This document shows, one piece after another, positions 28,446 to 38,255 of a DNA stretch of 64,000 bases. The DNA is from Arthrobacter rhizophilus (GTDB lineage: Bacteria; Actinomycetota; Actinomycetes; Actinomycetales; Micrococcaceae), in assembly GCF_026241105.1 (NCBI RefSeq), contig NZ_JAPFFT010000021.1:1-64000 (forward strand). The letters are read 5' to 3'. The position numbers and the translations under genes were made by a program. Under the pieces are notes generated by a model. The model had not been told where the DNA came from and searched no databases. It saw nothing but the letters and a program-made list of their open reading frames with translations. The stretch's first letter is position 1. Each line of letters opens with the position of its first letter.

Positions 28446-29669
28446 CTAGTTCAGGAGCGCGTCGACGAAGGCTTCCGCCTCGAACGGGGCGAGGTCGTCC
28501 GGGCCTTCGCCAAGGCCAACAAGCTTGACCGGGACGCCGAGAGCCTTTTGGATCGCGACGACGATGCCGCCCTTCGCGGTGCCGTCCAGTTTGGTGAGCA
28601 CGATTCCCGTGATGTTGACCACCTCGGCAAAGACCTTGGCCTGGTTCAGGCCGTTCTGTCCGGTGGTCGCATCCAGCACCAGCAGGACCTCGTCCACTTC
28701 AGCCAGCTTCTCGATGACCCGCTTGACCTTGCTGAGTTCGTCCATGAGGCCGACCTTGTTCTGCAGGCGCCCAGCGGTGTCGATCATGACGACATCGACT
28801 TCCTGCTCGATGCCGGATTTGACGGCCTCATACGCGACAGAGGCGGGGTCCGCGCCGTCGACGTGGGACCTGACCGTCGCGACGCCGACGCGCTGCCCCC
28901 AGGTGGCAAGCTGTTCCGCGGCAGCCGCACGGAAAGTATCGGCAGCGCCCAGGAGGACGTCCTTGTCCTCTGCGACGAGAACACGCGCCAGCTTGCCCAC
29001 GGTGGTGGTCTTGCCGACACCGTTGACGCCGACCACGATCATGATGGCGGGGTGGTCTCCCTTGCGGTCCACGTTCAGGCTGCGGTCCATGGTGGGGTCC
29101 ACGAGCTTAATGAGTTCCTCCCGCAGGAGGGCTTTGACTTCTTCCGGGTTGCGGGTGCCTTGGACCTTCACCCGTTCACGCAGTGCATCCACCAGCTGCA
29201 TGGTGGGCTCGGTGCCAAGGTCTGCAAGGAGCAGCGTTTCTTCGACTTCGTCCCAGACGTCTTCGTCGATCTTGTCGCTCGCAAGCAGCGCCAGGAGTCC
29301 CTTGCCGAGGATGTTGTTGGATTTGACCAGCCGCGCCCGAAGCCGGTTGAGGCGGCCCTCCACCGGCGCAGGGGTCTCCACCTCGATGAGTTCCAGTCCC
29401 GCGGCGTCGTCAGGAACGTCGGTCTCGGGAACGGCAAGGTCGGCGGGCTCGACGACGATACCGGGCGCCGGGCGTTCCCGCACGACACCGGCGGCGTCGT
29501 CGACAATCGTTCCGCCGCCTGCCGACCCCGTATTGGCAGGATCGTTGGCGTCGCGTGTTCCGGCGTACGTCGAGGAGGACTTCCGCGCCTTGAGCAGGAC
29601 AGGAATCAGCCCTCCGACCACCACAATGGCAGCGACAATGGACAGAATAATGGGGAGGAGATCATTCAC
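28446..29669 (-). CDS. ftsY: SRP receptor FtsY
   Basis: A 407-residue SRP receptor. An N-terminal membrane helix (LPIILSIVAAIVVVGGLIPV) leads into a variable acidic linker. The NG domains follow with P-loop GVNGVGKTTTVGKLAR, DTFRAAAAEQL, VDVVMIDTAGRL and LTKLDGTAKGGIV. It docks Ffh-ribosome complexes at the membrane. It lies 20 nt downstream of smc on the same strand, the usual smc-ftsY pairing. Confidence 0.97.
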   Translation of the reverse strand: MNDLLPIILSIVAAIVVVGGLIPVLLKARKSSSTYAGTRDANDPANTGSAGGGTIVDDAAGVVRERPAPGIVVEPADLAVPETDVPDDAAGLELIEVETPAPVEGRLNRLRARLVKSNNILGKGLLALLASDKIDEDVWDEVEETLLLADLGTEPTMQLVDALRERVKVQGTRNPEEVKALLREELIKLVDPTMDRSLNVDRKGDHPAIMIVVGVNGVGKTTTVGKLARVLVAEDKDVLLGAADTFRAAAAEQLATWGQRVGVATVRSHVDGADPASVAYEAVKSGIEQEVDVVMIDTAGRLQNKVGLMDELSKVKRVIEKLAEVDEVLLVLDATTGQNGLNQAKVFAEVVNITGIVLTKLDGTAKGGIVVAIQKALGVPVKLVGLGEGPDDLAPFEAEAFVDALLN

Positions 29670-29689
29670 TCCCCTAGCTTCTCACAAAG

Positions 29690-32600
29690 CTAGACCTCGG
29701 CACCGAGCCTCTGGCTGATGACGGTAGACACCCCGTCGCCCCGCATTGTCACTCCGTACAGGGCGTCCGCGACTTCCATGGTCCGCTTCTGGTGGGTAAT
29801 GACAATCAGCTGGCTGGACTCGCGCAGTTCTTCGAAGATCGTGATCAGCCTACCCAGGTTCGTATCGTCCAGCGCAGCTTCCACCTCGTCCATGACATAG
29901 AACGGGGAAGGCCTCGCCTTGAAAATCGCAACAAGCAGGGCGACAGCTGTCAGCGAACGTTCGCCGCCTGACAGCAAAGACAAGCGCTTGATCTTCTTGC
30001 CGGCAGGCCGTGCCTCAACCTCGATGCCGGTGTTCAGCATGTCGTCCGGGTCGGTGAGCACCAATTTGCCCTCCCCGCCGGGAAAGAGCCGCGCAAAGAC
30101 GTGGTCAAACTGTTTGGACGTATCGGCGAAGGCTTCAGCGAAGACCTGCTGGACGCGGTTGTCCACTTCCTTGATGATGTCCAGAAGGTCTTTTCGGCTG
30201 GACTTGAGGTCTTCGAGCTGCGTGCTCAGGAATTGGTGCCGTTCCTCGAGTGCCGCAAATTCCTCAAGCGCCAAGGGGTTTACTTTGCCGAGCGCGGCGA
30301 GATCCCGTTCGGCCTTCCGCAGCCTTTTCTCCTGCTCAGCGCGGACAAAAGGAACACCCTCGACAACAGGGTTTCCGTCTTCGTCCACCGGGGCGCGAAG
30401 TTCGGCCCATTTGTCCGTGGCGGCAGCGGGCATCGGAACGGGCTGCTCCGGACCGAAGTCGGCCACGAGTTGCTCCGCCGACAGGCCAAGTTCTTCGATG
30501 GCGCGCGTTTCCAGGGCTTCGATCCTGAGCCTCTGTTGGGCTCGCGCGAGTTCGTCGCGGTGCACGGAATCCGTCAGTCCGGCCAGTTCCTGGGCCAAGG
30601 CGTCGTTACTGCTCCGGACATCGGCAAGTTCCCTCTCCCGCTGTTCGCGGACCGCCTCAGCGAGGTCTCGGGCGCGGGCGGCCAAGTCCACCGAAACGTC
30701 AACGAAGCGAACCGTCTGTTCGACGGCGGAGGCCACTGCCGAGGCCCGCTCGGCTTGGGCTTTGCGCCGCAGTGCCCGGCGCGCCGCCTCCTCACGGGCA
30801 CGCCGTTCGCTTGCGGCGGCCCGTTCCAAGGATGCAGCCCGGTTGCTGGTTGCGGCGAGCTGTTCCTCGGCACTGCGCAACCCGAGCCTGACCTCCATCT
30901 CATGGGACCGGGCTTCGCTGGCAGCCCTCGACAACGCGTCCCGGTGCTCCGTGGAAGGCTCTTCTTCCTGGGGGGCTTCTTGTGCCGCGGCCAGCCGTTC
31001 CGCGGCAAGCTCAAGGGATTCCTCGGCGACGGCGATGTTCATTTCGGCCTTGGCCAAAGACTCCGCCAGGCGATCGCTTTCCGCGACGGCGCTGCGCAAC
31101 TGGGAATTCAGGTGGCCAAGCCGTTCGGCCACGGCAGCCAGCCGGGCATCCGAGTCATGGAGTTTGTCCAGGGCAGCGTCCGCGCGTTCCTGCGCGTCGG
31201 CCCGGCGGGCTTCGGCCCCCGCCAGTGCGAACTTGCCACGTTCAAGACAGGTGGTGAGCTCCAGAAGCCGCGCTTCGGCGTCGTCCACTGCGGCTTGGAC
31301 CTCAAGGAGCGACGGCGCCGTGGCCGATCCGCCGTCCACGGTCAGGGCCCGGAAGACGTCCCCTTCGAGGGTTACGGCGGTGAGTCTCGGGTTGCCGGCA
31401 ATGAGGCTTGCCGCCGCGCCCAGTCCGTCGACGACGGCGGTGAGGGCCAGGAGGGCCACGGCACCACTCGCTTCAGGACCATCGGCCTGAACCAACTCAG
31501 TAGCCCAACGCGCACCGTCCGGCAGCGCCGGCACTTCCGGCAAATGAAGCTCGGGAGCGGCGGACGGTGCCGCGCCCGCCAGCAAAAGGGAAGCGCGTCC
31601 GGCGTCGGCGTCTTTCAGCAACTGCATCGCGGCGACGGCTCCCGCGCCGTCAGCCACGACGACCGCGTCGGAGGCGCTGCCGAGCGCCGCGGCCACTGCG
31701 GCCTCATAGCCGGGCTCGACTGTCAGAAGCGAGGCCAACGAACCCACGACCCCGGGGTGGCCCGAGGACAGGATCCGCGAAGAGCCATCCTTGCGGTTGA
31801 GTCCTAGTTGCAGGGCATCACGGCGGGCGATGAGGGCATCGCGTTCGCGGACTTCGTCCCGTTCGGCGGCTTTCAACGCCTCGATCTCGGCGTTGATCTC
31901 GTCGAGAAGGGCGGTGGCGCCCTCGTATTCGGCGTCGAGGCTCTCCTCGCCGTCTTCAACCCCGGCCACTTGTGACTCGAGGGCCGTGAACTCGCTTTGC
32001 GCGTGGCGACGACGCTCCTCACCGGCAGAAAGCGATTCCCTGAGCCTGCCTCGTTCGGCCTCGGCCGCCTCCGCCCGGGAACGCGCGGCAGCCAACTGTC
32101 CAACGAGTTTCGCGAGTCCCTCACGGCGATCGGCCGCCGCGCGCAGCACGGCTGTCAGGCGCTTGTCCTCGGCCGCGGCCAGGTTCTCGGCTTCCTGTTT
32201 GACGGCGGTGGCCTCGAGAAGAGCTGCCTGCTTCGCCAGGATGTCGTGCTCGAGTTCCGACTGTTCCTGCCGTACCCGGGCCGCCTGCCGGTCGAGGTGG
32301 TCCGGGTCGCGGCCGGAATCGGGGGCAGCATCTGTGGATCCGAGGAGACGGCGACGCTCCGTGGCGAGCGATCCCAAGGCTCTAAGCCGGTCCCTGGTGG
32401 CGGACAATTGATACCAATTGTCTCGGGCCGCATTGAGCCTGGGCGTCGCCTCAGCTGCGAGTTGCTCGAGACGGAGCTGGCGTTGGCGACCTGCGCCGAG
32501 TTCCGATTCAACTGTCTCGCGGCGTTCCTTCAACGCAGCTTCATCCGCGACATCTTTCTCCAAAGCTTTAGTAAGCTGCACGAGTTCGTCCGCCAACAGC

Positions 32601-33283
32601 CGGGACTTGGCATCACGGACGTCGAACTGCACGGTCTGGGCCCGGCGGGCGACTTCAGCCTGCTTGCCCAGGGGCGTGAGTTGTCGGCGGATTTCTGCCG
32701 TGAGGTCGCCAAGGCGTTGCAGGTTCGCCTGCATGGCTTCCAGCTTGCGGACAGTCTTTTCTTTACGACGCCGGTGCTTCAGGATGCCTGCGGCCTCTTC
32801 GATGAATCCCCTGCGGTCCTCGGGAGTGGCGTGCAGGACCCGGTCCAACTGCCCCTGCCCCACGATCACATGCATTTCCCGGCCCAGGCCTGAATCCGAG
32901 AGGAGTTCCTGGATATCCAGCAGACGGCATGGCGAGCCGTTGATGGCGTACTCGGATCCGCCGGTCCGGAAGAGCGTGCGGGAAATGGTGACTTCGCTGT
33001 ATTCGATCGGCAAGGCACCGTCTGCATTGTCAATGGTCAGCGAAACATGCGCGCGGCCCAAGGGCGGCCGCCCCGATGTCCCGGCGAAAATGACATCTTC
33101 CATCTTGCCGCCGCGCAGGGTCTTTGCGCCCTGTTCGCCCATCACCCAGGCCAGCGCGTCAACCACATTGGACTTGCCCGAACCGTTGGGGCCGACAACG
33201 GCAGTGACGCCCGGCTCGAAGTCGAACGTCGTGGCCGACGCGAACGACTTGAATCCCCGGACAGTCAAACTTTTCAGATGCAA
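29690..33283 (-). CDS. smc: Chromosome segregation ATPase SMC
   Basis: A 1197-residue SMC. Walker A is GPNGSGKSNVVDALAWVMGE near the N-terminus. Two long Ala/Glu/Arg-rich coiled coils (about 170-500 and 660-1010) flank a hinge (SGHPGVVGSLASLL to about 650). The C-terminal head has LSGGERSLTAVALLVA and the Walker B FYVMDEVEAALDD. With ScpAB it organises and segregates the chromosome. TTG 33283 (HLKSLTVRGFKSFA) was chosen; another TTG at 33304 would add seven residues. Confidence 0.97.
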   Translation of the reverse strand: MHLKSLTVRGFKSFASATTFDFEPGVTAVVGPNGSGKSNVVDALAWVMGEQGAKTLRGGKMEDVIFAGTSGRPPLGRAHVSLTIDNADGALPIEYSEVTISRTLFRTGGSEYAINGSPCRLLDIQELLSDSGLGREMHVIVGQGQLDRVLHATPEDRRGFIEEAAGILKHRRRKEKTVRKLEAMQANLQRLGDLTAEIRRQLTPLGKQAEVARRAQTVQFDVRDAKSRLLADELVQLTKALEKDVADEAALKERRETVESELGAGRQRQLRLEQLAAEATPRLNAARDNWYQLSATRDRLRALGSLATERRRLLGSTDAAPDSGRDPDHLDRQAARVRQEQSELEHDILAKQAALLEATAVKQEAENLAAAEDKRLTAVLRAAADRREGLAKLVGQLAAARSRAEAAEAERGRLRESLSAGEERRRHAQSEFTALESQVAGVEDGEESLDAEYEGATALLDEINAEIEALKAAERDEVRERDALIARRDALQLGLNRKDGSSRILSSGHPGVVGSLASLLTVEPGYEAAVAAALGSASDAVVVADGAGAVAAMQLLKDADAGRASLLLAGAAPSAAPELHLPEVPALPDGARWATELVQADGPEASGAVALLALTAVVDGLGAAASLIAGNPRLTAVTLEGDVFRALTVDGGSATAPSLLEVQAAVDDAEARLLELTTCLERGKFALAGAEARRADAQERADAALDKLHDSDARLAAVAERLGHLNSQLRSAVAESDRLAESLAKAEMNIAVAEESLELAAERLAAAQEAPQEEEPSTEHRDALSRAASEARSHEMEVRLGLRSAEEQLAATSNRAASLERAAASERRAREEAARRALRRKAQAERASAVASAVEQTVRFVDVSVDLAARARDLAEAVREQRERELADVRSSNDALAQELAGLTDSVHRDELARAQQRLRIEALETRAIEELGLSAEQLVADFGPEQPVPMPAAATDKWAELRAPVDEDGNPVVEGVPFVRAEQEKRLRKAERDLAALGKVNPLALEEFAALEERHQFLSTQLEDLKSSRKDLLDIIKEVDNRVQQVFAEAFADTSKQFDHVFARLFPGGEGKLVLTDPDDMLNTGIEVEARPAGKKIKRLSLLSGGERSLTAVALLVAIFKARPSPFYVMDEVEAALDDTNLGRLITIFEELRESSQLIVITHQKRTMEVADALYGVTMRGDGVSTVISQRLGAEV

Positions 33284-33381
33284 GGTGTTTCGGTTCTCTT
33301 TCAATGGCGGCAGTGGCTGCTTTACGGCCTAAATCTACCGCCCTCCCGCCGAATGGCCCGGATTGGCTGCGGCCGGGCGCA

Positions 33382-34449
33382 CTACCGGACAACTGACGGA
33401 GACCATGCATGCTCAATGAAGAGGGCAGGCGGCGCGGACGGGTCGGTCCTAATCGACCAGATGTCGCTGTCAACTTCAGAGCCGTTACGGGGAAGACCGT
33501 ATATCAGGGTGGAGTCATCCAGCCACTCAATCTGGTCGTCGATGCTCTGCTGCTCGGACAGCACGGTCTCCTTGCCCCTGGCGAGGTCCAGGACGGCGAT
33601 ACGGCGGTGGCCGGTCAGGGATCCCGTGTCACTCTTCTTATAGGCGATGCGGGTGCCGTCCGGCGATACCGAGGGGCATTCAATCCCGGAGCGGACCACA
33701 GTGAGCGTCCGCCCGGCGATGCTCCCCTTGACCAGCCAAATTTGGCCTTGGGAGGAGGCTGTGGCATAGAAGGCATCGGGCTGCCGGGGAACGAAGGTGA
33801 CGCCCCAGATGTTCCTGTCGGTGGCCTTGATCCTGTTTCCGTCCAAAATCAGGGCGAAGCCTTCGAGGTTTCCGGTGACCGGGCCAGCCCGGTCCCGGAT
33901 GACAGTTTCCGTGGAGAATCCGGCTGCGGAGTAGGCATGGCCGGATACGAAAACGGTGGAGGCCGTCAGCGAACCGTCGGCATTGGTCCGCGCCCGGCTG
34001 GGGATGCCTGGAAGAGGCCAGCTGGCCGTCTGCTTCCACTGGCTGTCGTACACCGAGGCCTGAAAGTTTGTAGCCAGCTCGTGTTTGGTCTGCAGGCAGA
34101 AGGTCACCTCGGACGTACCATAGACGCGGTCGCAGGCTATTCCGCTCAGTGCACGCGGGCCACCTGGGACCGTCAGCGGCACTGTCGCAGCGTCGCCGAA
34201 GCCCTGGCCCGGGGCGGTGTTGCGGAAGAGAACGAAAGGTGCCACCGGCAAGGCCTCGGACCTGGTGACTTCAACGGGCGGCGGCGCGGCTTGGCTCGCC
34301 TTGGCACCCTGGAATTCCAGAGCCGCATAGATTCCAGCGCCCGCGATGGCGGTCACGGTGACAACCAGCAGCGTTATGAAGCGCCGCCTGCTGATCATCA
34401 ACCGATTCCCTGTTGATTCGCCGATCCGTTCATGAGTGGTGGACCGCAT
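33382..34449 (-). CDS. Membrane-anchored TolB/WD40-like beta-propeller protein
   Basis: A 355-residue protein. After a short basic start, ISRRRFITLLVVTVTAIAG and AGIYAALEFQGA form a signal anchor at about residues 18-45. The rest is a beta-rich extracytoplasmic domain with propeller-style blades, for example IECPSVSPDGTRIAYKKSD, RRIAVLDLARGKETVL and DDQIEWLDDSTLIY. It has no enzyme motif. ATG 34449 has GGGGAG five bases upstream; ATG 34398 is a possible later start. It lies 41 nt after an MFS gene on the same strand, so they probably form an operon. Confidence 0.75.
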   Translation of the reverse strand: MRSTTHERIGESTGNRLMISRRRFITLLVVTVTAIAGAGIYAALEFQGAKASQAAPPPVEVTRSEALPVAPFVLFRNTAPGQGFGDAATVPLTVPGGPRALSGIACDRVYGTSEVTFCLQTKHELATNFQASVYDSQWKQTASWPLPGIPSRARTNADGSLTASTVFVSGHAYSAAGFSTETVIRDRAGPVTGNLEGFALILDGNRIKATDRNIWGVTFVPRQPDAFYATASSQGQIWLVKGSIAGRTLTVVRSGIECPSVSPDGTRIAYKKSDTGSLTGHRRIAVLDLARGKETVLSEQQSIDDQIEWLDDSTLIYGLPRNGSEVDSDIWSIRTDPSAPPALFIEHAWSPSVVR

Positions 34450-34490
34450 TGCGGCTCCCCGCTTTGCGGCCGGCTTCCGGCTGCGCCGAG

Positions 34491-35771
34491 TCAAGCGTCG
34501 GCCGCCTGTTTCTGTGACGCGCCCATCAGCACGGCCGTGGCAGCCAGCACCGCAGCCAACACGACGGCGGCTGTCAGCATGGCGGCTGATGCGCCGATGG
34601 CGAACCAGAGGATGCCGAAGCCAGCCGACGCCGCCATCCGGCACAGAGCGACGACGGTTTGCGCGGCGCCGATGCCGGTGGCCACTTTCTCCGGGCTGAC
34701 CAGCCGGCTGGCCAACGCAGCCAGTACGCCGTCGGTTGCGGCGTAGAACAGCCCCAACAGCATCAGGCAGGCCACGGTGACACCGATCCCTCCGAGGGGT
34801 GCCGCGGCCAGCACATAGCAGGCAAGGAGCGCAACGTGGCCACCGAGGAACACCCGGACCCGGCCCCATCGGTCCGCGAGCCGCCCCATTGGAACCGCCA
34901 GGACGACGTATGCGACGTTGGTTCCCACATAGAGCAGGGGGAACCATTGCACGGCGAACGAGTCCCGGTCCTGCAGGACTAGGTAGATGAAGCCGTCCCC
35001 TACAGTCAGCAGGGCAAGCAGTCCGGCCGTCACGAGCAGTCGAGTGAGCCCGGGTTCCTTCAACTGGCGCCATCTGGAGGCAGTACGTGTGCGTGTCGGC
35101 GTTTCCGCCGCGCGGGCCATCCTCCGGTCCGGGACCACCAGGACCAGGACAGCGACGCCGATCACTGCGAATGCGAGCGAAACCGCAAACACCACTCCGA
35201 ACCCGTTCGGGATGAGCAGCAGGATCAGGAACGCCAGCATCGGCCCGGTTGCGGCGCCGATGTTGTCCAGCATCCGGTGCACACCGAAAGATCTGGCCAG
35301 ATGTTCCGGCTGGGCTTCCGCCGAGATCAGGGCATCCCGTGGCGCAGTGCGGATGCCCTTGCCGATCCGGTCGCCGGTGACGATCCCGATGAGCGACCAG
35401 AATCCGCCGGCGAACAGGAGCCCAGTCCGTGCAAGCATGGACAGACCATAGCCGGCCACGGCCACCCGCTTCGGGTGTCCGGTGCGGTCGGATGCCCAGC
35501 CGGCAGCAATTCGCACGACGGCGCTGGCGCCCTGGTTGAGCCCGTCAATGAACCCGTAAGCGATGGTGGAGAGCCCTAGGAACCCTGTGACGTATAGCGG
35601 GAGGATGGCCGAGACGGACTCGGAGGAAATATCTGTGGCCATGCTGACGATTCCGAGCCAGAGGATGACAGGCGACAACCGGAAGGCCACCCCCTGACCG
35701 GCCGGCAGTTTCGCGTCTGCCGTGCCGGGGTCCGTCTTACCGCCGGTGCGGTCAGCCATCGAAATGTACAC
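34491..35771 (-). CDS. MFS transporter
   Basis: A 426-residue major-facilitator protein with about twelve helices. Visible landmarks are FIDGLNQGASAVVRIAAGWA with SDRTGHPKRVAVAGYGL (motif A-like), GDRIGKGIRTAPRDALISA between helices 4 and 5, and GRLADRWGRVRVFLGG in the second half. The GKGIRTAPRDAL region recalls MFS members with roles in antibiotic or metal-linked efflux. I chose GTG 35771, which has GGGGG six bases upstream; ATG 35759 is an alternative. It probably is co-transcribed with the downstream propeller protein. Confidence 0.85.
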   Translation of the reverse strand: MYISMADRTGGKTDPGTADAKLPAGQGVAFRLSPVILWLGIVSMATDISSESVSAILPLYVTGFLGLSTIAYGFIDGLNQGASAVVRIAAGWASDRTGHPKRVAVAGYGLSMLARTGLLFAGGFWSLIGIVTGDRIGKGIRTAPRDALISAEAQPEHLARSFGVHRMLDNIGAATGPMLAFLILLLIPNGFGVVFAVSLAFAVIGVAVLVLVVPDRRMARAAETPTRTRTASRWRQLKEPGLTRLLVTAGLLALLTVGDGFIYLVLQDRDSFAVQWFPLLYVGTNVAYVVLAVPMGRLADRWGRVRVFLGGHVALLACYVLAAAPLGGIGVTVACLMLLGLFYAATDGVLAALASRLVSPEKVATGIGAAQTVVALCRMAASAGFGILWFAIGASAAMLTAAVVLAAVLAATAVLMGASQKQAADA

Positions 35772-35999
35772 AGGCGACCCCCTATCTCGTCTCCGAAGCC
35801 GTGGTGTCCGTCACGTCCGACTCACTGGCGATCCCGACAGCCTTGGCTTCCATGGCGGCAGTCTGTCACCGGGATCAAGGAATTGAGTAGCGTAGTACTA
35901 CCTGTTTTACGTGCCCATCCCGGATTTCCGGGCCGCTACGAGCCACCGTTGCGCGGCTTCGGCTGGCTGACCGTGGGCGGCGTTCCTGATGCAGGTAAT

Positions 36000-36437
36000 T
36001 CAGGGCTGTTGCCTGCGCCTGATCCCGGCACGCCCGATCAACGCCGCGGCCCTGGCCTCAAGGCTGTCCTCCACGAAGTTGTAGATCAGGGACGCGAGCC
36101 AAATCACCACGGTGGCTGCAACCCAGCCCCCGATTCCGTTGATCTGGAAGCCGCTGGAGAAGATGCTGGTGACGATCAGGATGCCGAGGGTTGCCAACAG
36201 GCCGGCGGCGGCGCTCAGGAGCTTTCCCGAACGCCTTGAGCGGGAAAGGAGACTGGCTCCGCCGATGGCGATCAGTGCAGTCATGCCGGGCTTGATCAGC
36301 AGCGTGGCAGCGGTGAAGACCACGACTGCCCAAAGGAATCCGCCACCAAGCCGTACTCCGGGGAGGATGGAAGCCGCCCAGAAGGTGATGGCATTGAAGA
36401 AAAATGCGATGCCTATCCGGATGACCCAGGCTCTCAT
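36000..36437 (-). CDS. Small four-TM membrane protein, holin-4-like (PF04020-type)
   Basis: A 145-residue protein with four predicted helices: IGIAFFFNAITFWAASILPG, GFLWAVVVFTAATLLIKP, a Gly/Ala-rich segment LLSAAAGLLATLGILIVT, and VAATVVIWLASLIYNFV. The tail is basic (RAGIRRRQQP). The pattern and the ASILPGVRLGG turn resemble the YvlD/phage-holin-4 family, whose members are mostly chromosomal and uncharacterised. ATG 36437 is chosen over an upstream GTG. It lies 61 nt downstream of mutM on the same strand. Confidence 0.7.
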   Translation of the reverse strand: MRAWVIRIGIAFFFNAITFWAASILPGVRLGGGFLWAVVVFTAATLLIKPGMTALIAIGGASLLSRSRRSGKLLSAAAGLLATLGILIVTSIFSSGFQINGIGGWVAATVVIWLASLIYNFVEDSLEARAAALIGRAGIRRRQQP

Positions 36438-36498
36438 GCCCACAGTCTGCCACCGTGGCCCGGTAATGGAAACGGCGCGGATTTCCGGGCGAAAAGCG

Positions 36499-37476
36499 CT
36501 ACCAGCGGCCGTTGCGCGGCTTCGGCTGGCAGACGGGGCAGGTGTAGGAAGACCGGTTCATGAACTGCTCGCGTTTGATCACACCCGGCAGCCCGGCAGC
36601 GGCGCAGCGCCTGCATGGTTCGCCGGCCCGCCCATAGGCCTCGAGGGACCGGGCAAAGTATCCGGAAGCACCATTGACGTTGACATAGAGCGAATCGAAG
36701 CTCGTACCGCCAGCTGCCAGGGCGTCCAGCATGACTTCCCGGGCAGCATCCACAATCCGCACGGCGTCGGCCCGCCGGAGGGTCTCCGTCGGCCTGGCAT
36801 AGTGGAGTTTGGACCGCCAGAGGGCTTCGTCGGCGTAGATGTTGCCTATCCCGGAAATGACGCCCTGGTCCAACAGCACACGTTTGAGCCCGGTCTTGCG
36901 GGCTTTGACCTTGCGGTAGAAATCGTCAAAGGAGAAGTGGGGATCCAGCGGATCGCGGGCAATGTGGGAGGCTTCTTCGGCAATTTCCGGAAGGGGCGTC
37001 TCGCCCTCGCCGCCGGGACCGCCGTCGCCCGTTGGCACAAGGGACGTGACAAACAGTCCGCCGAAGATCCGCTGGTCCACAAACCGCAATTGCTCGGGCA
37101 TGCCCTCGGACTGGCTCAGGCTGATGCGGACTTTGAGGTGCTTCTCGTCCGGAACGCCGGGATCCTGCATGAGCAACTGGCCGCTCATCCCAAGGTGCGC
37201 CATGAGCGCGACACGGGGCAGCCGATCTGCATCGGTACTGCGGGCACCATCGGCGCCGCGAGGCTCGTCAGTCTGCAACGGCATCCAGAGGAACTTGCCC
37301 CGTCGGACGACGTCCAAAACCGTGGCATGCTCCAGGTTGCCGACGAAGTCTTCCGTGCCCAGCGCGTGGCGGCGGATGGAGCGCGGGTCCAGGACGTCCA
37401 CGGACGTGATGGTCCGGCCCCGCACCCAGCGCGCCAAACCGCGGCGTACCACCTCGACTTCGGGGAGTTCCGGCAT
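36499..37476 (-). CDS. mutM: Formamidopyrimidine-DNA glycosylase (MutM/Fpg)
   Basis: A 325-residue base-excision-repair glycosylase/AP lyase for 8-oxoguanine and Fapy lesions. The N-terminus MPELPEVEVVRRGL supplies catalytic Pro2 and Glu3. VRRGKFLWMPL carries the conserved Lys, and LLDQGVISGIGNIYADEALW is the H2TH region. The C-terminal zinc finger is CRRC...CPVC over about 25 residues. The segment around residues 140-180 is longer than usual (GDGGPGGEGETPLP). It starts five bases after the rnc stop. Confidence 0.96.
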   Translation of the reverse strand: MPELPEVEVVRRGLARWVRGRTITSVDVLDPRSIRRHALGTEDFVGNLEHATVLDVVRRGKFLWMPLQTDEPRGADGARSTDADRLPRVALMAHLGMSGQLLMQDPGVPDEKHLKVRISLSQSEGMPEQLRFVDQRIFGGLFVTSLVPTGDGGPGGEGETPLPEIAEEASHIARDPLDPHFSFDDFYRKVKARKTGLKRVLLDQGVISGIGNIYADEALWRSKLHYARPTETLRRADAVRIVDAAREVMLDALAAGGTSFDSLYVNVNGASGYFARSLEAYGRAGEPCRRCAAAGLPGVIKREQFMNRSSYTCPVCQPKPRNGRW

Positions 37477-37481
37477 GGGAC

Positions 37482-38231
37482 TCAGGCGCCGTGCGCGGAA
37501 TCCGCCGGGGCGTCAGCCTTGCTGGTCGCTGCGACCTTGCTGCCCAGATTGACCTTGCTGTTCAGGGCGCGCCACGCATCTGCGGCAGCCTCCTGCTCGG
37601 CTTCCTTCTTGGAGTGGCCCGAGCCCTTGCCGTAAGCGGTGCCGCCGATCTGCAGCACTGCCTCAAAAGAGCGCGCGTGGTCCGGACCGGAGCCCTCTAC
37701 CGCATAGTAGATGGATCCGAGCTGACGGCTGGCGGCAAGCTCCTGCATGCTGGTCTTCCAGTCAGTACCGGCCCCGAGGGCTGCGGCGTCCTTCAGCAAC
37801 GGACCAACGAGTCGCATGACCAGCTTGCGCGCGGTCTCGATGTCATTGGACAAGTAGGTTGCGCCGATGAGCGCTTCCATGGTGTCCGCAAGAATTGAGG
37901 ACTTGTTCTTACCGTCGGTGAGTCTTTCGCCCTGCCCGAGGTAGATGTATTCGCCGATCCCAAGGTCCCGGCCAATACCTGCCAGGGCGCGGGTGCTGAC
38001 GACGGCCGAGCGTCGCTTGGCGAGCTCGCCCTCCGGCAGTGCCGGATTGTCCCGGTACAGGGAATCGGTCACGGAGAAGCCCAGAATGGAGTCGCCGAGG
38101 AATTCGAGGCGCTCGTTGGTGGGAATCCCGCCGTTTTCATACGCGTATGAACGATGTGTGAGAGCAAGACGAAGCGTCTCGGCGTCAATAGAGACACCGA
38201 GACGCTTCAGAAGCTCTTCAGTTGAAGACAT
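37482..38231 (-). CDS. rnc: Ribonuclease III
   Basis: A 249-residue RNase III, which processes rRNA precursors and structured mRNAs. The signature NERLEFLGDSILGFSVTD (residues about 39-56) holds the catalytic acidic residues, and the second acidic site is in ILADTMEALIGATYL. The double-stranded RNA-binding domain covers about 155-235 (GKGSGHSKKEAEQEAAADAW). It lies between rpmF and mutM, a conserved order. Confidence 0.97.
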   Translation of the reverse strand: MSSTEELLKRLGVSIDAETLRLALTHRSYAYENGGIPTNERLEFLGDSILGFSVTDSLYRDNPALPEGELAKRRSAVVSTRALAGIGRDLGIGEYIYLGQGERLTDGKNKSSILADTMEALIGATYLSNDIETARKLVMRLVGPLLKDAAALGAGTDWKTSMQELAASRQLGSIYYAVEGSGPDHARSFEAVLQIGGTAYGKGSGHSKKEAEQEAAADAWRALNSKVNLGSKVAATSKADAPADSAHGA

Positions 38232-38255
38232 CCTTTGTCAGCCTACGTGGCGGAT

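Noticed and set aside
29919..31807. Two open frames of over 500 codons antisense to smc
   Set aside because: They mirror the Ala/Glu/Arg coiled-coil codons of smc, have no motifs and would overlap each other.
35892..35901. Palindrome GTAGTACTAC upstream of the MFS gene
   Set aside because: Only ten bases, with no extended symmetry and about 120 nt from the start codon. Chance occurrence is plausible.
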